From positions 36,180 to 100,179 of the forward strand of contig JACRBZ010000073.1 in the NCBI GenBank assembly GCA_016219185.1: a stretch of 64,000 bases of DNA, read 5' to 3'. The notes beneath the pieces were generated by a model. That model searched no databases, was not told the DNA's origin, and saw only the letters and a list, made by a program, of their open reading frames with translations. Source of the DNA: Deltaproteobacteria bacterium (GTDB taxonomy: Bacteria; Desulfobacterota; Desulfobacteria; Desulfobacterales; Desulfatirhabdiaceae). The position numbers and the translations under genes were made by a program. Position 1 is the first letter of the stretch; the number at the start of each line of letters is the position of its first letter. Positions 26,456-35,114 of this stretch are shown piece after piece.

Positions 26456-26948
26456 ATGCGCATCGTCTGTTCCGTATCATTGATTTCACTGGCAGTGTTT
26501 GTGCTGTCCGGTTGCGCAAGCACTCATTTTCAAGTCACTGGCCAGGTTCCCCGCCAGCCCCTGTGTCAGCCGGTCGGCGAACAAGCCTCGGCACTTGTCT
26601 TTTGGGGTCCAAGGTGGCGCCCCGATCAGAAGGAGGTCCCGCTTCGCGAGACAGCTGCTCAGCGCGGGATTGAGCAAATTTTTTCCACTTCACGTTCTGT
26701 TCGTCACTGTTCGCGAACTCGGTCCGATAGTGAAGCTCTTCTCCTCCCTTGCCCTTGTTGAGGGTGGAACCGATGTCGTCCTTGAGATTCGTGCCGTCTC
26801 TCCTTCCACCGGGCAAACCACCGCCGACTTCACCGCTCACTGGCAGAACGGAGGCCCATGGGTTATCAAGGGCGTCTCAACATTGTGGAGCAAGACATTG
26901 CCCTCCGCACTTCAGGAGGCGCTCAAACCATCGGAGGTTCCAAAATGA
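26456..26948 (+). pseudogene. Frameshifted small lipoprotein gene
   Basis: The first frame opens with a lipoprotein signal (VCSVSLISLAVFVLSGCAST). At a run of T near 26680 the readable frame shifts to RELGPIVKLFSSLALVEGG and continues to SALQEALKPSEVPK-stop at 26948. The two halves together give a plausible ~160-residue outer-membrane lipoprotein of unknown family; one extra base separates them. It is either a recent pseudogene or a homopolymer sequencing error. Confidence 0.6.
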
Positions 26949-27021
26949 CAACGGCCCGCCAACATGTCGCGTGAGCAGAATGGAAATAGGGTCGCAACCC
27001 CAATACAAGGAGGATAAACTT

Positions 27022-27276
27022 ATGCCAATTATCGCCAGATTTTACGGCATCATAATCAAGATGTACTTCAGCCAAAGCGAACATGGAGTCTCTCACTTTC
27101 ATGCAATTTACGGAGAGTTCAATGCTGTTTTTGCTATCGAATCATTGGAGATGATTGAAGGGGATTTGCCGGGAAGAGCTCAACGGCTTGTCAAAGAATG
27201 GGCTGGCTTTTATCAAAAGGAATTGTTGGAAATGTGGAATCGTAATGAATTTAAGCAACTGCCAGGATTGGAGTAA
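27022..27276 (+). CDS. DUF4160 family protein
   Basis: An 84-residue protein with the DUF4160 hallmark order: PIIARFYGIIIKMYFSQSEH, then SHFHAIYGEFNAVFAI. The ORF track extends it upstream, but ATG 27022 has a strong AAGGAGG ribosome site. It is followed seven bases later by a DUF2442 gene. This pair is widespread on accessory DNA and behaves like a toxin-antitoxin module by context; its biochemical function is not established. A broken second copy of the pair lies at 15.6 kb. Confidence 0.85.
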   Translation: MPIIARFYGIIIKMYFSQSEHGVSHFHAIYGEFNAVFAIESLEMIEGDLPGRAQRLVKEWAGFYQKELLEMWNRNEFKQLPGLE

Positions 27277-27283
27277 ATTGAAC

Positions 27284-27580
27284 ATGGAAAAGATACCAAA
27301 AATTAAAGCTGTACAATCCATAGGGGAAGCGCAATTAATTGTCACTTTCGAGAGCGGAATTAAGAAAATCTATGATTGTGGTTCTCTTCTTTCAAGACCG
27401 CAGTTCCATTTGCTATCGAGCCCTGCTTTTTTTAATGCTGTTCACGTTGATCCAGGAGGTTATGGTATTTCGTGGAGTGATGATATCGACCTGAGTGAAT
27501 ATGAACTATGGACAAATGGGAAAGCAGTGCCTAATGAATCGCTCAAGACGGACGTGGCAAAAAGCCGCCACGCCGCTTAG
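27284..27580 (+). CDS. DUF2442 family protein
   Basis: A 98-residue protein with the DUF2442 pattern: a beta-rich N terminus (QLIVTFESGIKKIYDCGSLL), FFNAVHVDPGGYGISWSDDI and DLSEYELWTNG. ATG 27284 is the sensible start (the ORF track runs upstream inside DUF4160). It partners the DUF4160 gene seven bases upstream and probably forms a two-component module with it. No DNA-binding motif is obvious. Confidence 0.85.
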   Translation: MEKIPKIKAVQSIGEAQLIVTFESGIKKIYDCGSLLSRPQFHLLSSPAFFNAVHVDPGGYGISWSDDIDLSEYELWTNGKAVPNESLKTDVAKSRHAA

Positions 27581-27689
27581 TTTGGCCTTAGGCAAGGCTC
27601 TTAGAAAAGGGTTTGGCTTTCCATCATTTAGGACTTATAATAGTGACGTGATTTAGGGTCTTTATATTAGACTATTTCGAGAGGTCCTC

Positions 27690-27923
27690 ATGATCCAAGC
27701 CAAATTCCGCCTCAAAGAATCGTACATTCAATTTATTGAACAATGCAACCGGTATGGATTTAAGGATAAAAGCGACGTGGTGCGTACCGCCATCGACCGC
27801 TTGATTACAGAATTAACCCAGCAGCGCTTGTGCGAGTCGGCTGCCTTGTACGCCGATGTTTATAAAGAAGATGGTGAAACTCAAGAATGGACGGATGCAT
27901 CGCTGTCGGAGTGGCCAACATGA
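27690..27923 (+). CDS. Ribbon-helix-helix antitoxin-like protein
   Basis: A 77-residue protein with an RHH pattern: IQAKFRLKESYIQFIEQC as strand plus helix, and DKSDVVRTAIDRLITEL as second helix, ending in an acidic, Trp-containing tail (EWTDASLSEWP) that fits a toxin-neutralising region. ATG 27690 has GAGAGG upstream. Its stop overlaps the ATG of a MazF-type start (ATGA), the normal antitoxin-toxin arrangement. The toxin is truncated, so this antitoxin is now orphaned. Confidence 0.8.
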   Translation: MIQAKFRLKESYIQFIEQCNRYGFKDKSDVVRTAIDRLITELTQQRLCESAALYADVYKEDGETQEWTDASLSEWPT

Positions 27924-27967
27924 GCGAACTAAAGCGGGGGATGGTCATCGACGTCAATGTTGTACAG
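27920..27967 (+). pseudogene. Truncated MazF/PemK toxin, N-terminal fragment
   Basis: MSELKRGMVIDVN matches the first strand of MazF-family toxins (typical continuation LDPTxGSExGKxRP). After about 14 residues the frame enters DNA antisense to the outer-membrane protein gene and is nonsense thereafter. This marks the break point between the accessory region and the transporter operon. The ORF track entry 27887-28219 is this chimera. Confidence 0.65.
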
Positions 27968-29446
27968 TTAGAAAAAATACTGAATCCCCGTCCTCACGTT
28001 CCAGAGTTGCGGCAGGCTTCCATATTCACTTTCTCCAGAGCCCAGAAAAAAATTGAAGGCAAGGCTCAGGGTCGTTCGATCTCCGAGGTGGTATGCTGCC
28101 AGCGGCTGAATAAAGAAACTTTTGTCCTCAAGGTTCATCTGAAAAATCCCGGTAAGATCCAGTTTGTATATCAACGCATCCTGCCAGAAGCTTCGAATGA
28201 AAAGGACGTGCCGGCTTAAAGGCTCCTCTGCTTCCTGGGCGAACTGACGGACGGACCACAACTGTCCGAGCATGCTTTTACCGATGGCTTCCGTTGCCGG
28301 ATTATCGAGAAATGATTTTCCCTGGGCCCCTGCTTGAAACCATTTGTCCCACTGCTCAGGCGACAACCCGGCTTCATTGTAGTGATATTCAATGTTAGTG
28401 GTCCGATTGCTCTTGTCGGTATAGGAAAACCCCGCGGCCAACTGGCTCCGTAAGCGGATTTCATCGCTTCCCGTTATGGCTGGAGGCGTGTTGGCCGGGA
28501 AAGTGCTTAATGGAAAGGTCCCGGTTGCTATCGCTTTTTGCAAAGTCTCGGAGATGACATCGGCCCTCTGACCGATGCTCGTTTCGACATAGGCCACTAT
28601 CTGGTCGCCAAACCCTTTTGAAAGATTCAACCCCCAGTTGGATCGTCCGTCGTCGATGAAATAGAGTATTTCCGGATTCAAATCCTTAAAGGTGTTCACG
28701 TTGACCTTGGCAAGAAAGCGCGTTTCGTCGTTGGTCCGCTGGAGCTGCAACCCTCTTCCCGAACCATCGGTCCACCATTTGTCCGGCTCGTGGGAAATTT
28801 CGGGAGCCGCAATCAGCGTGAGAGACCCTTTTTCCCAGACCCCTTGTCCCCTGATCATGAATGTTCCGAGCCGGTTCTCGCGAAGCACGCTGGCGTCCTC
28901 TGAAATCCGTATGGTAACAGCGTTCTTTTTAAAATAATCCGTTGGATTGAACCCCATGGCCACACCGTTTTTTACATTTACCCGGCCTAAATCGATGTAA
29001 TCTGACTCGTAAGCGTTCCAGGTGAGATAGATTTCCTTTAGATCATTCCACAGGCTGTCTTCGGACGGATCCATATGTTCTTCCACAATATGGCTCAGCC
29101 TGTCGGCAAACGTGAAACTAAAGGCTGGGGATAGGTTGACCTCGGTCCGGATGTCCAGACTGATGCGGTTGTTCCATCTGCTGAAATCATCGGATGGTGT
29201 GGGCACAACCGGCGAGCCGCGCTCGAAATTGCCCTGGCCGGTTTCATCCAGGAAGATCTTCAGCCGATAAGGTTTTTCAGCGGCCGCTGCTTCGGGTCGT
29301 ACTTCTGGTGCGGATTGAGACAGGATATTATCCGGGATCAGTTCAAGATCGGAATTTTCGTCGGCTCTCAAACTCTCGCCGTGAAGACCGATCATCATCA
29401 CCAGTACCAGAGCGATGCAAAAACGTTTTGGAAGAGACGCCGTCAT
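27968..29446 (-). CDS. Outer-membrane beta-barrel protein
   Basis: Signal peptide (FCIALVLVMMIGLHGESLRA) followed by a long series of amphipathic beta strands and a final GIQYFF, the C-terminal aromatic signal for outer-membrane insertion. DYIDLGRVNVKNGVAMGFNP is a porin-like strand-turn feature. ATG 29446 was chosen over the longer ORF because it precedes the signal peptide and lies 5 bases after the upstream stop. It is the last gene of an ABC exporter operon and may receive or need the exported molecule. The family is not certain; it resembles DUF1302-type barrels. Confidence 0.75.
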   Translation of the reverse strand: MTASLPKRFCIALVLVMMIGLHGESLRADENSDLELIPDNILSQSAPEVRPEAAAAEKPYRLKIFLDETGQGNFERGSPVVPTPSDDFSRWNNRISLDIRTEVNLSPAFSFTFADRLSHIVEEHMDPSEDSLWNDLKEIYLTWNAYESDYIDLGRVNVKNGVAMGFNPTDYFKKNAVTIRISEDASVLRENRLGTFMIRGQGVWEKGSLTLIAAPEISHEPDKWWTDGSGRGLQLQRTNDETRFLAKVNVNTFKDLNPEILYFIDDGRSNWGLNLSKGFGDQIVAYVETSIGQRADVISETLQKAIATGTFPLSTFPANTPPAITGSDEIRLRSQLAAGFSYTDKSNRTTNIEYHYNEAGLSPEQWDKWFQAGAQGKSFLDNPATEAIGKSMLGQLWSVRQFAQEAEEPLSRHVLFIRSFWQDALIYKLDLTGIFQMNLEDKSFFIQPLAAYHLGDRTTLSLAFNFFLGSGESEYGSLPQLWNVRTGIQYFF

Positions 29447-29451
29447 GAGCG

Positions 29452-30237
29452 TCAATTGCCCTTGAACCGGGGCAGGTACTCTTTTTGGAACCATTCTTCA
29501 GGAATATCCCGAAAATTGTAGTCACTGTAGCTCATCCTGGTAATCAGCTTGCTGTCCACCCCATCGATAATAATGGTTTCAGTCGGCCTGCGCTTTCCCA
29601 GTTCCTCCCGGTAATTTCGGTAGTAGACGATTTTCAGGAGCCGGTCGCTTTCCGAATAGAATTTTCCTTTCATCGGCTGATCGGTCTCTTTCTCCACCCA
29701 GTACTCGATGCGGTAATAGGTCACTGTTTCGTTTGCCGCAACCATATTGACTTTATAACAGTTGCGGTTGTTTTTCTCAGCGTCGGTGATGGTCTCTTCG
29801 CCTTCCAGCGTTGCCTTGTAATCCTTGGAAAAATTCACGGTTACCACATCGCCGTTTGATGCCTGCCCCATCAGACGTTGCTGGGGAGAGATGCGTACAC
29901 TGGCTTTGGAAGCCGGGTCGTAAAACCAGAGAATGTTCCCGTCTTTCAGCATCAGCTTGTTTTCATCCCTCGGGGGTTCAATGAAGCGGATGAGGCTGCG
30001 ATATTGGCCGCTGCTTTTTTCCTCCTTGGAATAGACGATGAGCGTCATTCTTTCCTGTTCTCTGCCGCTGCGGTATTCCACCAGCGTGGTCTTTAAGCTG
30101 AAGGGTTTATCCGGGTTTCGCACCGCATCGGATGCAGCGATGACTTCCTGGGCCGTCTTCGAATTCTCGGCATTCAAAAACGCGGGTAAGCCAAAGACCA
30201 GATTAATCGTAACAATAAAATATATCAGGCGATTCAT
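29452..30237 (-). CDS. Outer membrane lipoprotein-sorting (LolA-like) protein
   Basis: Signal peptide (LIYFIVTINLVFGLPAFLNA) then a LolA/LolB-like half-barrel: DKPFSLKTTLVEYRSG, LIRFIEPPRDENKLMLKDGN, ILWFYDPASKASVRISPQQR, YYRIEYWVEKETDQPMKGKF. This family of periplasmic proteins typically accompanies MacB/FtsX-type ABC transporters and is thought to ferry lipids or lipoproteins. ATG 30237 has an AAGGAGAT ribosome site. Genes for the permease and ATPase lie directly upstream in the same operon. Confidence 0.88.
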   Translation of the reverse strand: MNRLIYFIVTINLVFGLPAFLNAENSKTAQEVIAASDAVRNPDKPFSLKTTLVEYRSGREQERMTLIVYSKEEKSSGQYRSLIRFIEPPRDENKLMLKDGNILWFYDPASKASVRISPQQRLMGQASNGDVVTVNFSKDYKATLEGEETITDAEKNNRNCYKVNMVAANETVTYYRIEYWVEKETDQPMKGKFYSESDRLLKIVYYRNYREELGKRRPTETIIIDGVDSKLITRMSYSDYNFRDIPEEWFQKEYLPRFKGN

Positions 30238-30276
30238 GGTTTATCTCCTTTTTCAGCCTGTCTGCCTGTGCGATTT

Positions 30277-31671
30277 TCACACATGTCTCAGTGCATCCAC
30301 GATGATCATGCGCGCTGCCTTTCTTGCCGGTATAAACGCGGATACAACGGCCAGCAGAATCAACATCAGCCAGGTAAATGGCAGAAAAGCCGGGTTCTGA
30401 AAGATCTGAATCGTGAGAAACACCGGCTCAACATTGTTGGGCGGTGTCCAGGTTGTTCCGGATGCATTCATGACGATGGCGATGATCGCCGACACGATGG
30501 AACCGATCGTGGCCCCCAGCATTCCCAACAGGCATCCTTCCGCTAAAAACTGGCGAAGAATGCCTGCACGGCGAACTCCCATGGCCCGCACCGTGCCGAT
30601 CTCGTTCACACGCTCCATGACGCTCATGCTCATGGTGTTCACGATCGTAAAGAGAACGATTGTTCCCATGATCAAGGCCAGAAAGGTGAAGATGGCGGTA
30701 AACAGGGCAATGATCTGCCCATACGTGGGCGTCAGTTTTCTGAAGTCCTTTATTTCAAAATCCAGATGGTTTTCAGTAAATATCTCCCGTAGTCTTTTTG
30801 TCGCTGCCGGGATATCCGTTGTATGCTTAAGCTGAAGCACGATGCCCGTGACCTTTTTTTCGCCTTTTCCATATAAGAGCCGCTGGGCCAGGGAAAGGTG
30901 CATGGCGACATAACTGTCATCCAGCTCCTTGATGCCCTGGCTGTCGGCTTTATTCACGTAGAGCGTAACCACGTTGGGGGCGCCGGCCGCTGTTGCCGCA
31001 AGAAGATCCAGTTTCGGGCGCTTGTCGACCGGAGATTCGGCGCGCTCTTTTGCTTCGATCTCGGCAAGTGCGCTGAAATCTTCGCCGTCAGGGGGAACCT
31101 GGGTCCCCTGATCCTTTGCCTTGTCTTTGCAGTCAGCCAGTTGAAGGGCATTGCAAAGCTGGAGCATGCGGGCCATGCCATATCCCACGACGCCGCCTTC
31201 GGTGTCGTCATCAAACAGTCCCAGGTCCCGGGGCCGGGTGTCCTTAAGCCGGTAGTCGTTCCACTTTCTCATTTTCTCGCGGTCCGAGGGAATCACGCCA
31301 AGGCCGAAAAATGTCTTGGAGGCGTCCGCCGCAAAGTTACCGGCGATTCCATAAATATTGAGTATCGGCGTTGCCACCTCAATCCTGTCTTTCAACAGGG
31401 AGTCTTTCCGGATGAGTTCGATCACGTCTTCATAATGGCTGATGCCGTATCCCCCGGGGTTGCCGGAGCCATAGTCAAAAAATCCCTTCGCGTAGATGTG
31501 CAGATGTCCCGTGCCTCGGACAATGTTGGTTTGCAGACCGTACATGATGGCGAAAACATACCCCCCGAAAAGAAGAATCGAGACAGCACTGACGCAGATG
31601 GCCAGAACGGTCATGAGCGAGCGCCTGGCATTGCGGAAAATGTTTCTAAAAGCGATATTGATGGTTTTCAT
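30277..31671 (-). CDS. ABC transporter permease, FtsX/MacB type
   Basis: An N-terminal membrane helix (LMTVLAICVSAVSILLFGGYVF), a large periplasmic region of about 300 residues, then the C-terminal FtsX block with three helices (YGQIIALFTAIFTFLALIMG; FTIVNTMSMSVMERVNEIG; GTVRAMGVRRAGILRQFLAEG). This is the type VII (LolCDE/MacB) architecture, which extrudes substrates from the periplasmic leaflet rather than across the membrane. Its start overlaps the ATPase gene by 4 bases, and the LolA-like gene follows. Confidence 0.9.
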   Translation of the reverse strand: MKTINIAFRNIFRNARRSLMTVLAICVSAVSILLFGGYVFAIMYGLQTNIVRGTGHLHIYAKGFFDYGSGNPGGYGISHYEDVIELIRKDSLLKDRIEVATPILNIYGIAGNFAADASKTFFGLGVIPSDREKMRKWNDYRLKDTRPRDLGLFDDDTEGGVVGYGMARMLQLCNALQLADCKDKAKDQGTQVPPDGEDFSALAEIEAKERAESPVDKRPKLDLLAATAAGAPNVVTLYVNKADSQGIKELDDSYVAMHLSLAQRLLYGKGEKKVTGIVLQLKHTTDIPAATKRLREIFTENHLDFEIKDFRKLTPTYGQIIALFTAIFTFLALIMGTIVLFTIVNTMSMSVMERVNEIGTVRAMGVRRAGILRQFLAEGCLLGMLGATIGSIVSAIIAIVMNASGTTWTPPNNVEPVFLTIQIFQNPAFLPFTWLMLILLAVVSAFIPARKAARMIIVDALRHV

Positions 31672-32372
31672 GATCGCCCCTCCCTGCCGTTATCGACGAG
31701 CTGGCCGTCCTGAATCACGAATACTTCCTCGGCATGGTCCATGATTTGTTTGTCATGGGAAGAAAAAATAAAGGTGGTGTTGTTTTTCGACTGCATTTCA
31801 TGCATCAGGTCGATGATGCTCCGTCCTGTTTTGGAATCCAGGTTGGCCGTGGGTTCATCCGCCAGAACCAGTTCGGGGCCTTTAACCAGTGCGCGGGCGA
31901 TGGCCACGCGCTGGCGCTGGCCGCCGCTAAGCTCGTTGGGCCGATGATGTCTGTGGTCGAACAGTCCGACGGCATCGATCATCTGTTGCACCTTTTCCCG
32001 GCGCTCCCTTGCCGATGTTTGGGTCAGAAGCAGCGGGTATTCCACGTTCTCATACGCCGAAAGGACCGGAATGAGATTGAAATTCTGGAAAATGAAGCCG
32101 ATGTTCCTGGCGCGGAAATCCGAGGTTTCGTTGTCCGAGAGCCCCGCCACATCCTGTCCGCAGATTTCGATCCTGCCGCTGCTGGGAAAGTCGATGCACC
32201 CGATCAAATTAAGCAGCGTTGTCTTGCCGCTTCCCGAAGGCCCGATGATCACGTTGAAGCGTTTTCTGGGAATCTCCAGCGTGATCGCCTTGAGGGCCTC
32301 AACCGCCACTTTTCCCATAAGATAGTTCTTTGAAACATTTGTCATGCGGACCGCGGTCCCTTTCTCATTCAT
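31668..32372 (-). CDS. ABC transporter ATP-binding protein, LolD/MacB type
   Basis: A complete nucleotide-binding subunit: Walker A GPSGSGKTT, Q-loop FIFQNFNLIPVLSAYENV, signature LSGGQRQRVAIARAL, Walker B LVLADEPTANLD and the H-loop in FIFSSHD. It couples ATP hydrolysis to the FtsX-type permease encoded next. It is the first gene of a four-gene minus-strand operon. A sigma-54-type promoter lies about 90 bases upstream. Confidence 0.95.
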   Translation of the reverse strand: MNEKGTAVRMTNVSKNYLMGKVAVEALKAITLEIPRKRFNVIIGPSGSGKTTLLNLIGCIDFPSSGRIEICGQDVAGLSDNETSDFRARNIGFIFQNFNLIPVLSAYENVEYPLLLTQTSARERREKVQQMIDAVGLFDHRHHRPNELSGGQRQRVAIARALVKGPELVLADEPTANLDSKTGRSIIDLMHEMQSKNNTTFIFSSHDKQIMDHAEEVFVIQDGQLVDNGREGRS

Positions 32373-32459
32373 ATCATATTCCTCCGGTGATGCCGAAATT
32401 TGATTATTTCATCCATTTCATAAGGAATCTTCTCTTTTATACGATCCTCTGGAGAAAAG

Positions 32460-32476
32460 AGCATAAATCGTGCCGG
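32460..32476 (-). promoter_or_regulatory. Sigma-54 (-24/-12) promoter for the ABC exporter operon
   Basis: The minus strand reads CCGGCACGATTTATGCT, matching YTGGCACGrNNNTTGCW at all but two positions, with the essential GG and GC separated by exactly ten bases. Transcription would start near 32450. A sigma-54 activator gene lies just upstream on the opposite strand. Confidence 0.8.
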
Positions 32477-32644
32477 AATTTTTATCCAATGAATTCGAAG
32501 GTGATGATGACCGAGCGGATAAAATGTGTTATATGCGAAAGAAAAATATACCACATATGACAGTTCGGCTTCAATATATCGGTTATGATATGTAATTGTT
32601 CAGTGGTTTGGGCTGAAACCACACAAAAGACCTTCAGTCTGTTT

Positions 32645-32767
32645 AATGAACTCGTAAAAATCAAAATTGAGATGGCAAAGTACCGGCGTTCCGCCTGCCG
32701 TACGATGTATACGGCGTAATCGAAGGGTGAAGCTCAACGCAGATATTGGGCTTTTTACAAAGCCATC
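32645..32767 (-). repeat. Dispersed TIR-bounded repeat, copy D (inverted, diverged)
   Basis: Ends AATGAACTCGTAAAAA and TTTTTACAAAGCCATC. The core, read on the minus strand (CCAATATCTGCGTTGAGCTT...GTACGGCAGGCGGAACGCCG), matches copy C. It fills most of the gap between the sigma-54 promoter and the activator gene. Confidence 0.75.
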
Positions 32768-32781
32768 TTGTTTGAAAGGCG

Positions 32782-34323
32782 GTGGAAGTGGACGATAAAA
32801 CATTTTTCCGCGAGGCCACTCTGCGTATCTGCGGGGACCTTGAAATCGAAACCGCGCTTTGGCGCTGTTTTCTTTTTCTGGCGGACTTTATTCCGGCAAC
32901 GGAGGTATATCTCAATTATTATGACCGCAATCTTGGTGCAGTCCGTTTTTATGCCATGGCCAACGAGGCGGGAGGCAAACGGCTGAACGTGCTCATCCCG
33001 CTTCCAATCGAAACCCGTACATTAATCGAACAAAGCAGACTTCCGGACATCGTGCTCATTAACGAAGCAGAGGAACATCCCATCACAAGGCAGGTAAAGC
33101 ATATCATGGGATTTCCGGATTTCTCGACCATTCTCATGCACCTGGAAGTTGGTGAAATGAGTATCGGCAGGGTGGCATTTCCGGCAATCGGCAAGAACCG
33201 CTATACGCCGGAGCATCTCCGGCTGCTTTCTCTGTTGAAGGAGCCGTTTGCCATTGCCCTTTCCAACAGCCTGAGATACCAGGAGGTGCTGGATCTTAAA
33301 GAACTTCTGGCAGACGACAACCGCTATCTGCGCGATGAACTGCGCCGGGCATCCGGGGAAGATGTCATCGGTGCGGATTCCGGTCTAAGAGAAGTGATGG
33401 AGATGGTCAGACAGGTTGCGCCGCTCGCCAGCCCGGTTCTTTTACTGGGGGAGACGGGAACGGGCAAGGAAGTCATCGCCAATGCCGTCCACAATCTTTC
33501 GTCCCAAAAGGATGGGCCTTTCATCAAGGTAAATTGCGGAGCCATTCCGGAGAGCCTGATGGACAGTGAGCTTTTCGGTCACGAAAAAGGTGCTTTCACC
33601 GGTGCAATGGCCCTAAAGCGGGGCCGTTTCGAACGCGCCCACGGCGGCACCATTTTCCTGGACGAAGTCGGGGAACTATCTGCACCGGCCCAGGTAAGGC
33701 TTTTGCGGGTTCTTCAGGAGAAGGAAATTGAAAGAGTGGGAGGTACAACGCCCATCCGGGTGAACATCCGGGTCATCGCCGCCACTCATCGCAATCTTGA
33801 AAAGAGGGTGGCTGACGGTAATTTCCGGCAGGACCTGTACTACAGGCTGAGGGTGTTTCCCATCATGATCCCGCCCATCAAAGATCGAAAAAGCGATATC
33901 CCGGCCCTGGTGCATTATTTTGTGCGAAAGAAGGCAAGGGAGATGGGACTTTCCGCCATTCCGGTCATTGCTCCCGGCGCCATTGATTTGCTTATGGTCC
34001 GGGATTGGCCCGGCAACGTGCGGGAGATCGAGAATGCCGTCGAACGGGCCATGATATTGAGCGGGGGAAAACCGCTGAGCTTTGAGTTCCTGGAAATTCC
34101 CCTGCAAAAGAAATCTCTGGCGGATTCCCGCTGTGACGACGGCGAGCCCATCGATTTGGACACCGCCATGTTCCGGCATATCCGCAAAATTCTCGATCTG
34201 ACGGACGGCAAGGTGGGGGGAAAACAAGGAGCTGCTCAAATTCTGAAGATCAACCCGTCCACACTGCGTCACCGCATGCGAAAGCAGGGCATCCCCTTCG
34301 GCAGAAAGGCTTCCAGGGAGTAA
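32782..34323 (+). CDS. Sigma-54-dependent transcriptional activator, GAF-AAA-HTH
   Basis: Residues 1-170 resemble a GAF-type sensor domain. The AAA+ domain has Walker A GETGTGKEVIANAVH, the sigma-54 contact loop GAFTGA, Walker B GGTIFLDEVGEL and the R-finger region. The C-terminal Fis-type helix-turn-helix is AAQILKINPSTLRHRMRKQG. The start is GTG 32782. It is divergent from the ABC exporter operon, which has a -24/-12 promoter, so it most likely activates that operon. The signal is unknown; the GAF domain has no visible Cys/His cluster for metal or NO. Confidence 0.9.
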   Translation: MEVDDKTFFREATLRICGDLEIETALWRCFLFLADFIPATEVYLNYYDRNLGAVRFYAMANEAGGKRLNVLIPLPIETRTLIEQSRLPDIVLINEAEEHPITRQVKHIMGFPDFSTILMHLEVGEMSIGRVAFPAIGKNRYTPEHLRLLSLLKEPFAIALSNSLRYQEVLDLKELLADDNRYLRDELRRASGEDVIGADSGLREVMEMVRQVAPLASPVLLLGETGTGKEVIANAVHNLSSQKDGPFIKVNCGAIPESLMDSELFGHEKGAFTGAMALKRGRFERAHGGTIFLDEVGELSAPAQVRLLRVLQEKEIERVGGTTPIRVNIRVIAATHRNLEKRVADGNFRQDLYYRLRVFPIMIPPIKDRKSDIPALVHYFVRKKAREMGLSAIPVIAPGAIDLLMVRDWPGNVREIENAVERAMILSGGKPLSFEFLEIPLQKKSLADSRCDDGEPIDLDTAMFRHIRKILDLTDGKVGGKQGAAQILKINPSTLRHRMRKQGIPFGRKASRE

Positions 34324-34361
34324 CCGATTAAGACCTAAAAGGTGCAATCGAATTCATTCAT

Positions 34362-35114
34362 TTAAATTACGCCGGCGTCGGATTTCTTTATCCATCCGAT
34401 CTTGCCTTCTGAAAAAGCGATCCGGATATAATCATCCTTTTCCTTGTCGATTCTCACCTTTGCGCCGGCGTGAAGCACAAAGAGCTCGGTTGCATCATCG
34501 GTAAGTCCGGAACGAATGGATACTCTGGCCGGCAGAATGACGGCGTCTTTGATAAATGCGGATTCATAATCATTGTAAACAGCCGTCAGGGTAAAGATGA
34601 GGCCCAGGGTCAGCATCACATGGCCCAGCGTTTGGAAGCGGCTTTTTCTTCGGATCACCCGGACAGTCACCAGGGCCCAAAAAGCCAGGCTGAAAAAAAT
34701 CGCCGCCCATTGAATCTGGGCCTGCGATAAAAGATATTTCCAGAAAAACAAAATCCGGACAAGGGGAAGGTCCTTATCCCCTTTTTGATCCTTGGTGAGG
34801 GATTGGGCGTATTCGTAGTTGAATCTGAGGTCCGGATCATGCGGCAAGAGCTTTAGCGACCGTTCGTACCATAAAATGGCATTGCCGATATCCCCGTTTT
34901 TCAGATGAGAATTCCCCAAATTGTAAAAGAGCTTGCCGTTTTTTATCCCTTCATCGGCAATCCTGGAAAAGGCAGCCGCTGCTTCGGAAAACCGGTTTTC
35001 CTTGTAATCCTTTATGCCGTCCAGAAATGTCCGGGCGGTTTCGCTGGCTCCGGTGATCCGGACTGAAAAAAGGATCAGCAGGATAAATAAAAGAATGTGT
35101 TTAAATCCCTTCAT
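34362..35114 (-). CDS. batE: BatE-like TPR/SH3 membrane protein
   Basis: Signal peptide, TPR segment (KLFYNLGNSHLKNGDIGNAI, LWYERSLKLLPHDPDLRFNY), two membrane helices around residues 140-190, and a C-terminal bacterial SH3 domain (GAKVRIDKEKDDYIRIAFSE...GWIKKSD). This is the BatE layout. It is the last gene of the bat operon, overlapping batD by 4 bases. Bat proteins have been linked to aerotolerance or envelope stress; the mechanism is unclear. Confidence 0.85.
   Translation of the reverse strand: MKGFKHILLFILLILFSVRITGASETARTFLDGIKDYKENRFSEAAAAFSRIADEGIKNGKLFYNLGNSHLKNGDIGNAILWYERSLKLLPHDPDLRFNYEYAQSLTKDQKGDKDLPLVRILFFWKYLLSQAQIQWAAIFFSLAFWALVTVRVIRRKSRFQTLGHVMLTLGLIFTLTAVYNDYESAFIKDAVILPARVSIRSGLTDDATELFVLHAGAKVRIDKEKDDYIRIAFSEGKIGWIKKSDAGVI

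Noticed and set aside
30898-31713. 271-residue plus-strand ORF
   Set aside because: Antisense to the FtsX-type permease, which has clear motifs and operon spacing.
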